Below are positions 55,497 through 63,978 of a stretch of 64,000 nucleotides of DNA, piece after piece. The first letter of the stretch is position 1. Each line of letters begins with the position of its first letter. The stretch covers positions 113,760 through 177,759 of the forward strand of contig NZ_JAUXZY010000001.1 in NCBI RefSeq assembly GCF_030693775.1, read 5' to 3'. The notes below the pieces were generated by a model. It was not told the origin of the DNA, did no database searches, and saw nothing but the letters and a program-made list of their open reading frames with translations. The DNA comes from Polynucleobacter sp. (GTDB lineage: Bacteria > Pseudomonadota > Gammaproteobacteria > Burkholderiales > Burkholderiaceae). The translations under genes and the position numbers were made by a program.

Positions 55497-56918
55497 ATGC
55501 ATACCGAATCGTTTATCGCCGAATTGCAATCGATTGTGGGGCCCAACCATGTCCTCATCAGTGCAGACGACAAGGCGCCTTTTTTAACCGACTGGCGTAA
55601 GCGCTTCACCGGTAAAGCAATAGCGGTAGTGATGCCTGCCAGTACAGAAGAAGTGGCTGCCATTGTGAAATGCTGTATCGCTGCTAGGGTGCCGATCGTG
55701 ACCCAAGGTGGCAATACCGGCTTTTGTGGCGGCGCTACTCCTTACCCCAGCGGCCATGAAATCGTCCTCAGCCTAAAGCGCATGAACCGTATTCGTAGCA
55801 CTGACATTGCCAATCAAACTATGACGGTGGAAGCCGGCTGTATTTTGCAATCGATCCAAGTGGCAGCGGTCGAAACAGGTCACCTCTTTCCCCTCAGCTT
55901 AGGAGCGGAAGGCAGCTGCATGATCGGTGGCAATTTAGCAACCAATGCCGGCGGCACGAATGTACTGCGCTATGGCAATGCGCGGGATCTGTGTTTAGGC
56001 TTAGAAGTCGTCACTGCACAAGGAGAAATCTGGCATGGCCTCAAAGGGCTGCGCAAAGACAATACCGGATATGACTTGCGCGATCTCTTCATTGGCTCAG
56101 AAGGAACGCTCGGCATTATTACTGCAGCCGTATTGAAGTTATACCCCCTCCCCTTATCGCAATGGACCACTCTGGTTGCTACGAATGACATTCCCTCGGC
56201 GATTGCCCTCTTGGGTTTATTTCAAAAGCGAGCGGCATCGCTACTCACTGGATTTGAGATGATGACGCAGGAGTCCTTGGATTTATGTGCCAGTCATTTT
56301 CCGCAGATGGCCAATCCGCTGAGCAATAAGCCACCCTACACCATCCTGATTGAGCTATCCGATCATGAGAGCGAAGAGCATGTACGGCTCTTGCTGGAGC
56401 AAATATTAGAGACCGCCCTGGAAGACAGTTTGGTGTCGGATGCCATCATTGCTAGCAATCTATCGCAAGCGCAGGCCTTTTGGCAAATGCGGGAGCACAT
56501 TACCCTCGCCCAGGCCCAAGAAGGGGCAAACCTAAAACACGACATCACCCTGCCCCTATCGAGCTTAGATCAGTTTATGCAAAGTACGGATGCGTTGATG
56601 CGTAGCGCATACCCTGGCATCCGCATTATTAACTTCGGACATCTCGGGGATGGCAATTTGCATTACAACATTGCGCCGCCAAAGGGCGTTGACCCCCATG
56701 CATTTAATCAAGCTGAAGAAACGGCGATTCATGAGCTGGTCTATGCCCAGGTCGAGCAATACGGCGGCTCGATCTCTGCCGAGCACGGAGTTGGTCAACT
56801 CAAACTCGGTGGCTTACGTGCGCACCGCGGCGCAGTAGCCCACGACATGATGAAAGCGATCAAGCGTGCGCTCGACCCAGACAACATCCTCAACCCCAAT
56901 AAAGTGGTCTCGATTTAA
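55497..56918 (+). CDS. FAD-binding oxidase (GlcD/D-2-hydroxyglutarate dehydrogenase-like)
   Basis: A 473-residue flavoenzyme of the VAO/PCMH group. The N-terminal FAD-binding half has VTQGGNTGFCGGATPYPSG and EGSCMIGGNLATNAGG, with YDLRDLFIGSEGTLGIITAAVLKLYP. The C-terminal half has FGHLGDGNLHYNI and ends SAEHGVGQLK...DPDNILNPNK. Substrates in this family are 2-hydroxy acids such as D-lactate, D-2-hydroxyglutarate or glycolate; which applies here is not determined. It is the third gene of the wrbA-DUF2069 operon. Confidence 0.9.
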   Translation: MHTESFIAELQSIVGPNHVLISADDKAPFLTDWRKRFTGKAIAVVMPASTEEVAAIVKCCIAARVPIVTQGGNTGFCGGATPYPSGHEIVLSLKRMNRIRSTDIANQTMTVEAGCILQSIQVAAVETGHLFPLSLGAEGSCMIGGNLATNAGGTNVLRYGNARDLCLGLEVVTAQGEIWHGLKGLRKDNTGYDLRDLFIGSEGTLGIITAAVLKLYPLPLSQWTTLVATNDIPSAIALLGLFQKRAASLLTGFEMMTQESLDLCASHFPQMANPLSNKPPYTILIELSDHESEEHVRLLLEQILETALEDSLVSDAIIASNLSQAQAFWQMREHITLAQAQEGANLKHDITLPLSSLDQFMQSTDALMRSAYPGIRIINFGHLGDGNLHYNIAPPKGVDPHAFNQAEETAIHELVYAQVEQYGGSISAEHGVGQLKLGGLRAHRGAVAHDMMKAIKRALDPDNILNPNKVVSI

Positions 56919-56929
56919 ACGCGCCTACC

Positions 56930-57322
56930 TTACGGCGTTTTAGCGCAGGGGTAGCGGCTGCTTAAAAAACGAATAATGGTTTTGGCAGCATATTCCCCGT
57001 TGTATTGGGGGCGAGCTTGCGTCCACACTAAAAACTCAGACAGCACCGTATCCCGCGACATCCCTTTGGGCACACAAATAGTCGGCTTGGCACTCGGGCT
57101 ACGCTGCATCAAGGACGATTGGTAAACGCCTTCACCAAAACCAAAGCAAAAATTTTGTGCTTCCACGTCGGCTCGGTTTTGACACAGCGCGACAAACGCA
57201 GCGGTAGATGCATCGCTATTCGGTAAAGGGGTTTGTGCGAATACACCAGTGCTAATCACACTAGTGGCCGCAAAGACCAATGCGGCGCGCCGCAGAGGCT
57301 GAAAAAAATGGAGGGTATTCAT
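56930..57322 (-). CDS. Rap1a/Tai-like secreted protein
   Basis: A 130-residue protein with a signal peptide (residues 1-29, ending FAQT). The mature part matches the Rap1a/Tai pattern: FVALCQNR...QNFCFGFGEGVYQS, then PTICVPKGMSRDTVLSEFLVWTQARPQ, and a C-terminal FLSSRYPCAKT. Four cysteines fit two disulfides. Rap1a-type proteins are periplasmic immunity proteins against amidase effectors of type VI secretion, but no effector or T6SS gene is nearby, so the role is open. It is 24 bases after DUF3300 on the same strand. Confidence 0.7.
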   Translation of the reverse strand: MNTLHFFQPLRRAALVFAATSVISTGVFAQTPLPNSDASTAAFVALCQNRADVEAQNFCFGFGEGVYQSSLMQRSPSAKPTICVPKGMSRDTVLSEFLVWTQARPQYNGEYAAKTIIRFLSSRYPCAKTP

Positions 57323-57346
57323 ATGGAGATCTGTTTTATTGATTGA

Positions 57347-58513
57347 TTAGCGCCGAAAGCCGCCAAAATGGCCGCCACCAAAACCACCTCGACCGCCGCC
57401 ATAGCCACCGCGGTCACCACCAAAGCCACCGCGGTCACCACCAAAGCGGTCTTGGTTAGCATCGGAGCGAGCTTGGCTACGTAAGGCATTTTCTTGCAGG
57501 CTTTCCCGATCGACATTGGGGTTGGCTCGATCTTGCGCTGCATCGGCCCGGGCTGATTGGTTTAGCTGACTTGCTTGCTGGCGCTCTTGGGCTGTGGCAT
57601 TTTTCTGAAAGTCACTATTGGCGCGCTGGCCTAACTGCCGTGCATCCTGCTTTTGCTGGGCAGTGGCATTGTTCTTCCAGTCATTGGCCAAACGCTGCTG
57701 ATTCTGAATACTGCTTGGACCAATAACCCCCCGATTCGGACGGATCGTATCGCTGGTGTTATTCACATTGATCGTGCCGTTGCTCCAGCTGGGGGTTGAC
57801 CAAAAATCGGCGCCGATGGCCATGCCAACGCCGAAGGACATCATGCCCCATGCAGGGTTGTAGGCTGGGTATGGCGGGTAATCTGCGTAAGGCCATGGGC
57901 CATACACATCATTGGGGTTATAGGTGGGGACATACACCACCTGCGTGCTTGCCGGCATGATCAGAATATTGGAATTCGGATCCGTTACCACCGTCATTTG
58001 CGAAGTGGTTTTTAGCGTACCTGCTTGCTGTGCCCGCTTACGCAAGGCTTGAACTGCCTTCATGGTATCGGCAGGCTGCAATTTGTATGCATTGCCTAAA
58101 TTCTGCGTCCACTCTAAATTGCTGCCCATCATATTGAAGGCTTGGGGAAACGAGATTAGCGACTTGACGCTGTCATTCCATGTTTGGGCATTGAGTGCGT
58201 TTTGCAAGGCTGTGCCACTGAGGCTAGCATTGCTTCGCCTCCAGTTATAGGCCTCTGCAATTTCCAGAGGATAGGTCGAGCCCAGCAACATAAGGGACAA
58301 GAGAGAATCGGGATAAAGTGCAATCGAGGAAACCAGCGATTGCAATTGCTGCTGCGAGAATGCCGGAGATTGCACCTGACCAGGGTCATATGCACTTTGC
58401 ATATACGACTGCCCTTCGTTAGGCATAGTGTTGGTATTCGATGCACAGCCCACCAAGAATGCCGATGTGCTCAGTGCAGTGGTAGCCAATACGGCTAATC
58501 GGGTAATTCGCAA
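57347..58513 (-). CDS. DUF3300 lipoprotein with Gly-rich tail
   Basis: A 388-residue predicted lipoprotein. The signal peptide ends in a lipobox (FLVGC, Cys23). Residues 50-250 carry the DUF3300 core, with LVSSIALYPDSLLSLMLLGSTYPLEIAEA and YVPTYNPNDVYGPWPYADYPPYP. Next comes a Gln/Ala-rich coiled region (about 270-345), with two related NATAQxxQ blocks. The end (about 350-388) is Gly/Arg/Phe-rich (GGFGGDRGG repeats). A perfect 21-bp tandem duplication encodes part of that tail. The function is unknown; it is probably surface or periplasmic. Confidence 0.82.
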   Translation of the reverse strand: MRITRLAVLATTALSTSAFLVGCASNTNTMPNEGQSYMQSAYDPGQVQSPAFSQQQLQSLVSSIALYPDSLLSLMLLGSTYPLEIAEAYNWRRSNASLSGTALQNALNAQTWNDSVKSLISFPQAFNMMGSNLEWTQNLGNAYKLQPADTMKAVQALRKRAQQAGTLKTTSQMTVVTDPNSNILIMPASTQVVYVPTYNPNDVYGPWPYADYPPYPAYNPAWGMMSFGVGMAIGADFWSTPSWSNGTINVNNTSDTIRPNRGVIGPSSIQNQQRLANDWKNNATAQQKQDARQLGQRANSDFQKNATAQERQQASQLNQSARADAAQDRANPNVDRESLQENALRSQARSDANQDRFGGDRGGFGGDRGGYGGGRGGFGGGHFGGFRR

Positions 58514-58584
58514 AATAAAACCCCTTTAATTGCAAGTAGGATCTTATTTTGTCATGAATTTCAATAGCTGCGCAAAGAGATGCT

Positions 58585-59313
58585 TTAGGTCTTTTGATTG
58601 ACTCGCTGCATCAAGGCTTCGGCACTTTCTTTGCGCTCACTGTAGCGATCGACTAAATAGTCTGCATTACCCCGGGTCAGCAGGGTAAATTTATATAACT
58701 CTTCGAGCACGTCCACGACGCGATCGAAATAAGCCGAGGGTTTCATCCGATCGCGCTCATCAAATTCAAGGAAGGCTTTCGCAACCGATGATTGGTTGGG
58801 GATCGTAATCATGCGCATCCAGCGGCCTAAAACGCGCATTTGATTAACTGCATTAAACGATTGCGAGCCACCACAAACTTGCATTAGAGCCAAAGTCTTG
58901 CCTTGGGTAGGCCGTACAGCACCGATGGTGAGTGGTATCCAATCGATTTGTGCTTTCAGAATGGCAGTCATCGCGCCATGGCGTTCGGGCGAACACCACA
59001 CCATCCCTTCAGACCATTCGCAAAGCTGACGCAGCTCCGCTACCTTGGGATGGGTTTCAGGAGCATCATCGGGCAAAGGCAAACCACTCGGATTAAAGAT
59101 CTTGACCTCTCCACCCATTAAGGTGAGGATACGAGCTGCCTCTTCCGTGAGCAAGCGACTAAAGGAGCGCGTTCGCAGCGATCCATAAAGCAATAAAAAT
59201 CGTGGCGCATGAGAAGGCTGCGGATGTTGCAATTGAGCGGCGCTTGGAATGGAAAAGCTAGCAGTATCGAGCTGCGGCAAATCAGCCGCCATAGTAGGAT
59301 CAAATGCAGTCAT
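58585..59313 (-). CDS. arsH: arsenical resistance flavoprotein ArsH
   Basis: A 242-residue NADPH-dependent FMN reductase of the ArsH type. The FMN loop is [25 protein letters not shown] (about residues 38-62), then [13 protein letters not shown] and [24 protein letters not shown]. ArsH oxidises trivalent organoarsenicals and also reduces quinones in studied cases. It is the last gene of arsR-arsC-acr3-arsH, 27 bases after acr3. The N-terminal extension before the FMN loop matches the ArsH family. Confidence 0.94.
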   Translation of the reverse strand: MTAFDPTMAADLPQLDTASFSIPSAAQLQHPQPSHAPRFLLLYGSLRTRSFSRLLTEEAARILTLMGGEVKIFNPSGLPLPDDAPETHPKVAELRQLCEWSEGMVWCSPERHGAMTAILKAQIDWIPLTIGAVRPTQGKTLALMQVCGGSQSFNAVNQMRVLGRWMRMITIPNQSSVAKAFLEFDERDRMKPSAYFDRVVDVLEELYKFTLLTRGNADYLVDRYSERKESAEALMQRVNQKT

Positions 59314-59340
59314 GGCGCTGATTGTAATGAGTGCATGGCC

Positions 59341-60351
59341 TTACTGCGCTGGCCGCCACTTATTCACCATCGCCACCAAGGAGAGCATGACCGGCACCTC
59401 GACCAAGACACCCACTACCGTAGCCAAAGCAGCACCTGAGTTCAGTCCAAATAAGGAAATCGCCACCGCTACCGCGAGTTCAAAAAAGTTAGAGGTACCA
59501 ATCAAACATGCTGGGCCAGCAACGTTGTGCGGCAAGTTCAGTCGCTTAGCGGCCCACCAACTAATGAAGAAGATGCCGTAGGTTTGCAATATCAAGGGAA
59601 TTGCAATCAAGACAATGACGAGGGGCTTTTCAATAATCGTATTAGCCTGAAATCCAAACAACAACACGACGGTTGCAATCAAGCCCACAATCGACCAAGG
59701 CTTAAGCTGAGCAACAAACTGCCCTACTGCATCGGCTGAGCGCTTAGCCAATACAAAGCGGGTAGCAATGCCCGCGACGAGAGGCAAGACCACATACAAG
59801 ATAGTCGAAATAAGGAGCGTTTCCCAAGGCACTGTGACATCGGTAACACCCAATAGAAAAGCGGCAATTGGGGCAAAGGCAACCACCATAATCAGATCGT
59901 TGACCGACACCTGAACTAAGGTGTAATTCGCATCCCCCTTCACCAATTGGCTCCAGATAAATACCATCGCAGTACACGGTGCTACGCCAAGCAAGATCAT
60001 GCCGGCGATATATTCTTGCGCCGATTGGGGATCTACCCAAGGCGCAAAGATGTACTGGAAAAAAAGCACACCTAATGCGGCCATCGTGAACGGCTTAACC
60101 AACCAATTAATCACGAGCGTTAAAAATAAGCCCTGAGGTTTTTTATGAATGTCCTTTACGGCCCTCCAATCAATTTGGATCATCATCGGGTAAATCATGA
60201 TCCAAATAAGGACAGCAACCACGAGATTCACGTGCGCAAACTCAATCAGTGCAATGGCCTGAAACACTCCCGGCATGAGTAAGCCCAGCATTACGCCAGC
60301 GGCGATGCCAAGACCAACCCAGATCGTCAAATACCGTTCAAATAGACCCAC
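59341..60351 (-). CDS. acr3: arsenite efflux permease Acr3
   Basis: A 336-residue inner-membrane protein with ten hydrophobic segments, of the Acr3 (bile/arsenite/riboflavin transporter) family rather than the ArsB type. The conserved Cys is in [19 protein letters not shown] (about residue 117), and the later [17 protein letters not shown] is also typical. It pumps arsenite out using the membrane potential. It lies 1 base after arsC and 27 before arsH, in a likely single transcript. Confidence 0.94.
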   Translation of the reverse strand: MGLFERYLTIWVGLGIAAGVMLGLLMPGVFQAIALIEFAHVNLVVAVLIWIMIYPMMIQIDWRAVKDIHKKPQGLFLTLVINWLVKPFTMAALGVLFFQYIFAPWVDPQSAQEYIAGMILLGVAPCTAMVFIWSQLVKGDANYTLVQVSVNDLIMVVAFAPIAAFLLGVTDVTVPWETLLISTILYVVLPLVAGIATRFVLAKRSADAVGQFVAQLKPWSIVGLIATVVLLFGFQANTIIEKPLVIVLIAIPLILQTYGIFFISWWAAKRLNLPHNVAGPACLIGTSNFFELAVAVAISLFGLNSGAALATVVGVLVEVPVMLSLVAMVNKWRPAQ

Positions 60352-60352
60352 C

Positions 60353-60841
60353 TTAGACCTTCGCTAGTTTGTTGATTTCAGCTTGAATGCTCATCGCATC
60401 GAGCTTCTCTAATGGCAAAGAGCCGAGCATATCAATACGCTTTTTGAGTCCGCCCATAACATCGCGAAAAGCCCGGCGCTTGTCCTCATCACTGCCGCTC
60501 ACTTGGGATGGGTCTGGAAAGCCCCAGTGGGCTGTTGCCGGATTACCCGGCCAGACTGGGCACACCTCGCCAGCCGCATTGTCACAAACCGTAATAATGA
60601 AATCCATCTTAGGCGCATCCGGCAAGGCAAATTCATCCCAGTTTTTGGAGCGTAGTTTGCTGTTGTCGTATCCCAGCTCACTTGCGATCTCAGCGGCAAA
60701 CGGATTGACCCGGGTGCCTGGCGTAGAGCCGGCAGAGTAGCCGATAAAGCGGCCACTCGGGTGGGTTGAAGCCAAAGCCTCACCTAAAACGGAACGAGCT
60801 GAGTTGTGTGTGCATAGGAATAGAACGTTGTATTGCTTCAT
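60353..60841 (-). CDS. arsC: arsenate reductase (LMW-phosphatase type)
   Basis: A 162-residue ArsC of the low-molecular-weight phosphatase fold. The P-loop [16 protein letters not shown] carries the CX5R motif (Cys10, Arg16). Two further Cys lie in [18 protein letters not shown] (about 85 and 93), in the position of the redox relay. It reduces arsenate to arsenite for export by Acr3. Its start overlaps the arsR stop by 4 bases (ATGA), so translation is coupled. Confidence 0.93.
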   Translation of the reverse strand: MKQYNVLFLCTHNSARSVLGEALASTHPSGRFIGYSAGSTPGTRVNPFAAEIASELGYDNSKLRSKNWDEFALPDAPKMDFIITVCDNAAGEVCPVWPGNPATAHWGFPDPSQVSGSDEDKRRAFRDVMGGLKKRIDMLGSLPLEKLDAMSIQAEINKLAKV

Positions 60842-61167
60842 AGCGCTTTCACCTTTCGGGTCAGGGGTTTGGGAAGGCAGGATTGACCGCCGCAGCAGTT
60901 ATCCAGTAAAAATTCAACCAAGGCAGCGGTGTGCACTGCGTTGGGTCGGTATATGAGATTACGGCTTTGACGCTCTTGCGTAATTAGCTGAGCTTGCATT
61001 AACTCTTTCAAATGAAAGCTCAGCGTGGCATTGGGTATGCCCAGCATTTCATGTATTTGCGTTGGCGTTAAGCCAACATCGCCTTTTTGCACTATCAGGC
61101 GAAAAACATTCAATCGGGACTCCTGCCCTAGGGCGAGGAAGGCATTGACTGCATCATTATTTTTCAT
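60838..61167 (-). CDS. arsR: ArsR/SmtB-family arsenic repressor
   Basis: A 109-residue winged-helix repressor. The helix-turn-helix TPTQIHEMLGIPNATLSFHLKELMQAQLI is followed by the beta-wing TQERQSRNLIYRP. The metalloid site appears to be at the C-terminus, where DNCCGGQSC holds three cysteines, rather than in the DNA-binding helix as in plasmid R773 ArsR. The frame extends to 61218, but the ATG at 61167 (MKNNDAV) fits the family. It should repress the arsR-arsC-acr3-arsH operon until As(III) binds. An inverted repeat overlaps the start. Confidence 0.9.
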   Translation of the reverse strand: MKNNDAVNAFLALGQESRLNVFRLIVQKGDVGLTPTQIHEMLGIPNATLSFHLKELMQAQLITQERQSRNLIYRPNAVHTAALVEFLLDNCCGGQSCLPKPLTRKVKAL

Positions 61168-61189
61168 ATTTCGATAATAATGGAAATAT
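61166..61189 (-). promoter_or_regulatory. putative ArsR operator
   Basis: ATATTTC at 61166-61172 and GAAATAT at 61183-61189 form a perfect 7-bp inverted repeat with a ten-base spacer. It begins at the arsR ATG and covers the leader. The position fits repression by ArsR at initiation. That it is bound by ArsR is inferred. Confidence 0.6.
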
Positions 61190-61216
61190 ATGACGACTTT
61201 ATGACAGCCGAAAAAC

Positions 61217-61245
61217 AAAGGGCTATGACGATCGCATAGCCCTTT
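61217..61245 (-). terminator. terminator between the Rrf2 gene and the ars operon
   Basis: AAAGGGCTATG and CATAGCCCTTT form an 11-bp stem with a seven-base loop, followed on the minus strand by GTTTTTC. It lies downstream of the Rrf2-family gene and just upstream of the ars promoter, keeping the two separate. Confidence 0.85.
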
Positions 61246-61265
61246 TGTTCGTACCGAGAAACAGT

Positions 61266-61832
61266 TTAGCTTTTGAGTGCCTTGCTATTGAGTTGACCGC
61301 CCCAGCTAAACACCGAGTTCGCAATACTACCGATGTCTTTTGCCATGCGCTTGGGCGAATGCGCAATCATGGGCTTGAGATTGCTGAGCATTTTCTTTGC
61401 CTTCTTTTGATCGACTTTTTTGTGAATCAAATTGGCATCGGGCAAATCCGGCGAGCTGCTCTGGGGCGGCAATAAGGTAGCCAACGAAATCGAGTCCATG
61501 TACGACTCCATCTTTATAGCCAAATCACGCCAAATTGCGCCATCCAAGCCATCTGTAGACCCTTTGCTGTGATCAACCGCACGCATAATGTCGCCAATCG
61601 ACACCTCTTGCGGTGAGCGCGTTAACCAGTAACCTCCACCAGGGCCCTTGTGACTATCAATGAGTTGGGCGGTTTTCAGATTACTGAAAATTTGCTCTAA
61701 GTAGGAAACAGAAATATCGGTCTGCTTGCTAATATTTTGCAAGTTAATCGCATACTTGCCCTGAGACTGACTGGCTAAACTGACCAAGGCTTCGACGGCA
61801 TAACGACTTTTGGTGGTGATTTTCATATTCAT
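61266..61832 (-). CDS. Rrf2-family regulator without cysteines
   Basis: A 188-residue Rrf2/IscR-type winged-helix protein. The N-terminus ITTKSRYAVEALVSLASQS and the recognition region ISVSYLEQIFSNLKTAQLIDSHKGPGGGYWLTRS match IscR closely. The three cysteines that hold the [2Fe-2S] cluster in IscR are absent, and the whole protein has no Cys. An extended C-terminal segment (about 105-188) follows, with a Lys-rich stretch (HKKVDQKKAKKML). The signal it responds to is unknown. It is divergent from the LysR gene. Confidence 0.85.
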   Translation of the reverse strand: MNMKITTKSRYAVEALVSLASQSQGKYAINLQNISKQTDISVSYLEQIFSNLKTAQLIDSHKGPGGGYWLTRSPQEVSIGDIMRAVDHSKGSTDGLDGAIWRDLAIKMESYMDSISLATLLPPQSSSPDLPDANLIHKKVDQKKAKKMLSNLKPMIAHSPKRMAKDIGSIANSVFSWGGQLNSKALKS

Positions 61833-61934
61833 CTACTCCTTATGGATCTTGATGAATACACTTTAGACTTAAATTCATTCATTAAAAAGAAGATAATTAG
61901 GTAATATATTTTCGTTATTTACTGAATGTTATCC

Positions 61935-61940
61935 TATAAT
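61935..61940 (+). promoter_or_regulatory. -10 box of the LysR-family gene
   Basis: A perfect TATAAT lies 38 bases before the ATG at 61978. The matching -35 (TCGTTA region, about 61911-61917) is poor, as expected for a promoter that needs an activator or is autoregulated. Confidence 0.4.
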
Positions 61941-61977
61941 ACCTAGGGATTCTTCATACAATCATGGGCGCAAAGGC

Positions 61978-62886
61978 ATGACACAGCACTTTAATTACAG
62001 GCACTTACACTACTTTTGGGTGGTGGCCAAAGAAGGCAGCATGACTAAGGCAGCCAGCAGGCTCAATATTGCCGTTCAAACAATCAGCTCTCAAGTACAT
62101 GAGCTGGAAAAAGACTTAGGGCATTTGTTGTTTAAACCAGCCGGGCGCGGCCTAGTACTTACCGATGCCGGCTTTGCTGCCATGAAATTAGCCGACCAAA
62201 TCTTTCAAATCGGCGAAAAACTCCCCAGCATGGTGAGTGGCTCTGCCGCCACCCCACGAAATCGACTGGCACTCGGTGTTGCAGATGGCCTACCTAAGTT
62301 AGTGAGCAAAGAATTGCTCGATAGCATCATTCATGAGCAGCAAATTCAGCTGGTATGTCATGAAGGGGAATTCGAGGATTTGCTGGCTGATTTAGCGCTG
62401 CATCGCTTAGACCTCGTATTTGCTGATCGCCCTGCTCCCGTTAATAAAAACATGAGTCTCTACAGCCAGGAGCTAGGCCATTCGCCGGTCAGCTGGCTTG
62501 CTTCAGCCGAATTGCTCGAGCAAGCAAAAGAGAATTTTCCCTACAGCCTTGCCACCATTCCCGTCATCATGCCAACCTACCATTCGACCGTACGCTTTAA
62601 ATTGGATTTGTGGTTTGAAAAATTGGGCATTACACCGAACATCGTTGGGGAGTTTGAGGATAACGCTTTAATGGTCACCTTTGGATCGAGTGGCTTTGGT
62701 GTATTTCCGGCGGCATCCATTTTGTTATCGGAGCTCGAACACCATTACCAAGTTCATCCGGTGGGTGCCTGCGAAGACATTCATGAATATTTTTACGCCA
62801 TCCGATCTGAAAAACGCATACAGCATCCTTTGGTGCAATCGATTCTGGCAACACCGATGCGCAGTATGTCCCTCAGCAATCGCTAG
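61978..62886 (+). CDS. LysR-family regulator (NhaR-like)
   Basis: A 302-residue LysR regulator. The N-terminal FNYRHLHYFWVVAKEGSMTKAASRLNIAVQTISSQVHELEKDLGHLLF (residues 5-52) is the NhaR-type winged helix. The effector domain follows with LALGVADGLPKLVSKELL and ends near residue 295. E. coli NhaR activates nhaA in response to sodium. Here nhaA is about 55 kb away, and the neighbour downstream is a Bug-family binding protein, so the target may differ. It is divergent from the Rrf2 gene. Confidence 0.87.
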   Translation: MTQHFNYRHLHYFWVVAKEGSMTKAASRLNIAVQTISSQVHELEKDLGHLLFKPAGRGLVLTDAGFAAMKLADQIFQIGEKLPSMVSGSAATPRNRLALGVADGLPKLVSKELLDSIIHEQQIQLVCHEGEFEDLLADLALHRLDLVFADRPAPVNKNMSLYSQELGHSPVSWLASAELLEQAKENFPYSLATIPVIMPTYHSTVRFKLDLWFEKLGITPNIVGEFEDNALMVTFGSSGFGVFPAASILLSELEHHYQVHPVGACEDIHEYFYAIRSEKRIQHPLVQSILATPMRSMSLSNR

Positions 62887-62907
62887 CACATTACAGTGAG
62901 ATAAAAA

Positions 62908-62930
62908 AACGCCTGGGGTTGCCAGGCGTT
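62908..62930 (-). terminator. terminator after the Bug/TctC gene
   Basis: AACGCCTGG and CCAGGCGTT form a 9-bp stem with a GGTTG loop. On the minus strand it runs into a T-rich exit (GTTTTTTTAT). It may also stop LysR transcription from the other side. Confidence 0.85.
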
Positions 62931-62970
62931 CTCTGAATGAACGGGGCTATGCCCGCATCAGTCTTCCAAC

Positions 62971-63978
62971 TTACTTCGCAATAAATCCAGCTTCTTGCAT
63001 CAGCTGCTTGTGCAATGCAGCGTTCGCGTCTAACCACTTATCAAACTCTTTGCCGCTCATGAAGGTTTGGTTAAAGGCGCCATCGGCCATGAACTTCTTC
63101 CATTCTGGGGTGGCAATGACCTTTTTGAAGAGGTCCACGTAGTAATTGACCTGATCTTGGGTTACGCCAGGGGGCATGAAAATGCCGCGCAGCATCACGT
63201 AGTCGGTTGGAACACCCACTTCTTTACAGGTAGGCACGTCATTCCAGGACTGGGTCGGCGTGATTTTCTCTTTGTAAGGCATGCGGGTATCGTCAAACAC
63301 GCACTGGGCGCGGAGTTTACCGGCGCGCCACTGGGCTACCGCTTCGATTGGGTTGTTCACGCTGGAGTCAATGTGGTTACCCACGAGCTGAACTGCCACA
63401 TCACCGCCTCCCTTAAAGGGAACGTAGATGAACTTGGTGCCAGTGGCCTTTTCTAGCGCTACGGTAATGATCTGGTCTTCTTGCTTGGAGCCAGTACCGC
63501 CCATCTTGAACTTATTGGGGCCAGCCGCTTTGGCCGCGTCAATGTACTCTTTAGCGGTTTTATAGGGCTTATCGGCATTGGTCCACAAAACGAACTGATC
63601 TAAAGCCAGCATCGCGACCGGGGTCATGTCTTTATACGAAAAAGGCACGCCAGTAGCTAAAGGAGTGGTAAAGAGGTTCGATAAGCTAATGACGATCTTA
63701 TGGGGGTCGCCCTTGGCTTCTTTAACCGACAAGAAGCCTTCTGCGCCTGCACCTGCCGATTTATTAACTGGAATCAGGGATTGCTTCATCAGGTTGTTCT
63801 TGCTGATGATGCCTTGGATCATACGGGCCATCTGGTCAGCGCCGCCGCCAGGACCAGCAGGAATCACAAACTCAACGGGTTTAGTAGGTTCCCACGCCAA
63901 AGCGGGGCTAGCAGCAAAGCCAGCCATGCCAACAACAATGGCAGTGGACAGTGCGGTGCGTTTAATCGAATGCTTCAT
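62971..63978 (-). CDS. Bug/TctC-family solute-binding protein
   Basis: A 335-residue periplasmic binding protein of the tripartite tricarboxylate transporter type. The signal peptide spans residues 1-28, ending ASPALA. The mature start WEPTKPVEFVIPAGPGGGADQMARM and later FKMGGTGSKQEDQIITVALEKATGTKFIYVPFKGGGDVAVQLVGNHID are typical. These proteins bind small carboxylates and deliver them to TctA/TctB. The membrane parts are not in this window, so it could be an orphan Bug protein, which is common in Burkholderiales. A GGAGGAGC-type ribosome site precedes the ATG. Confidence 0.9.
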   Translation of the reverse strand: MKHSIKRTALSTAIVVGMAGFAASPALAWEPTKPVEFVIPAGPGGGADQMARMIQGIISKNNLMKQSLIPVNKSAGAGAEGFLSVKEAKGDPHKIVISLSNLFTTPLATGVPFSYKDMTPVAMLALDQFVLWTNADKPYKTAKEYIDAAKAAGPNKFKMGGTGSKQEDQIITVALEKATGTKFIYVPFKGGGDVAVQLVGNHIDSSVNNPIEAVAQWRAGKLRAQCVFDDTRMPYKEKITPTQSWNDVPTCKEVGVPTDYVMLRGIFMPPGVTQDQVNYYVDLFKKVIATPEWKKFMADGAFNQTFMSGKEFDKWLDANAALHKQLMQEAGFIAK

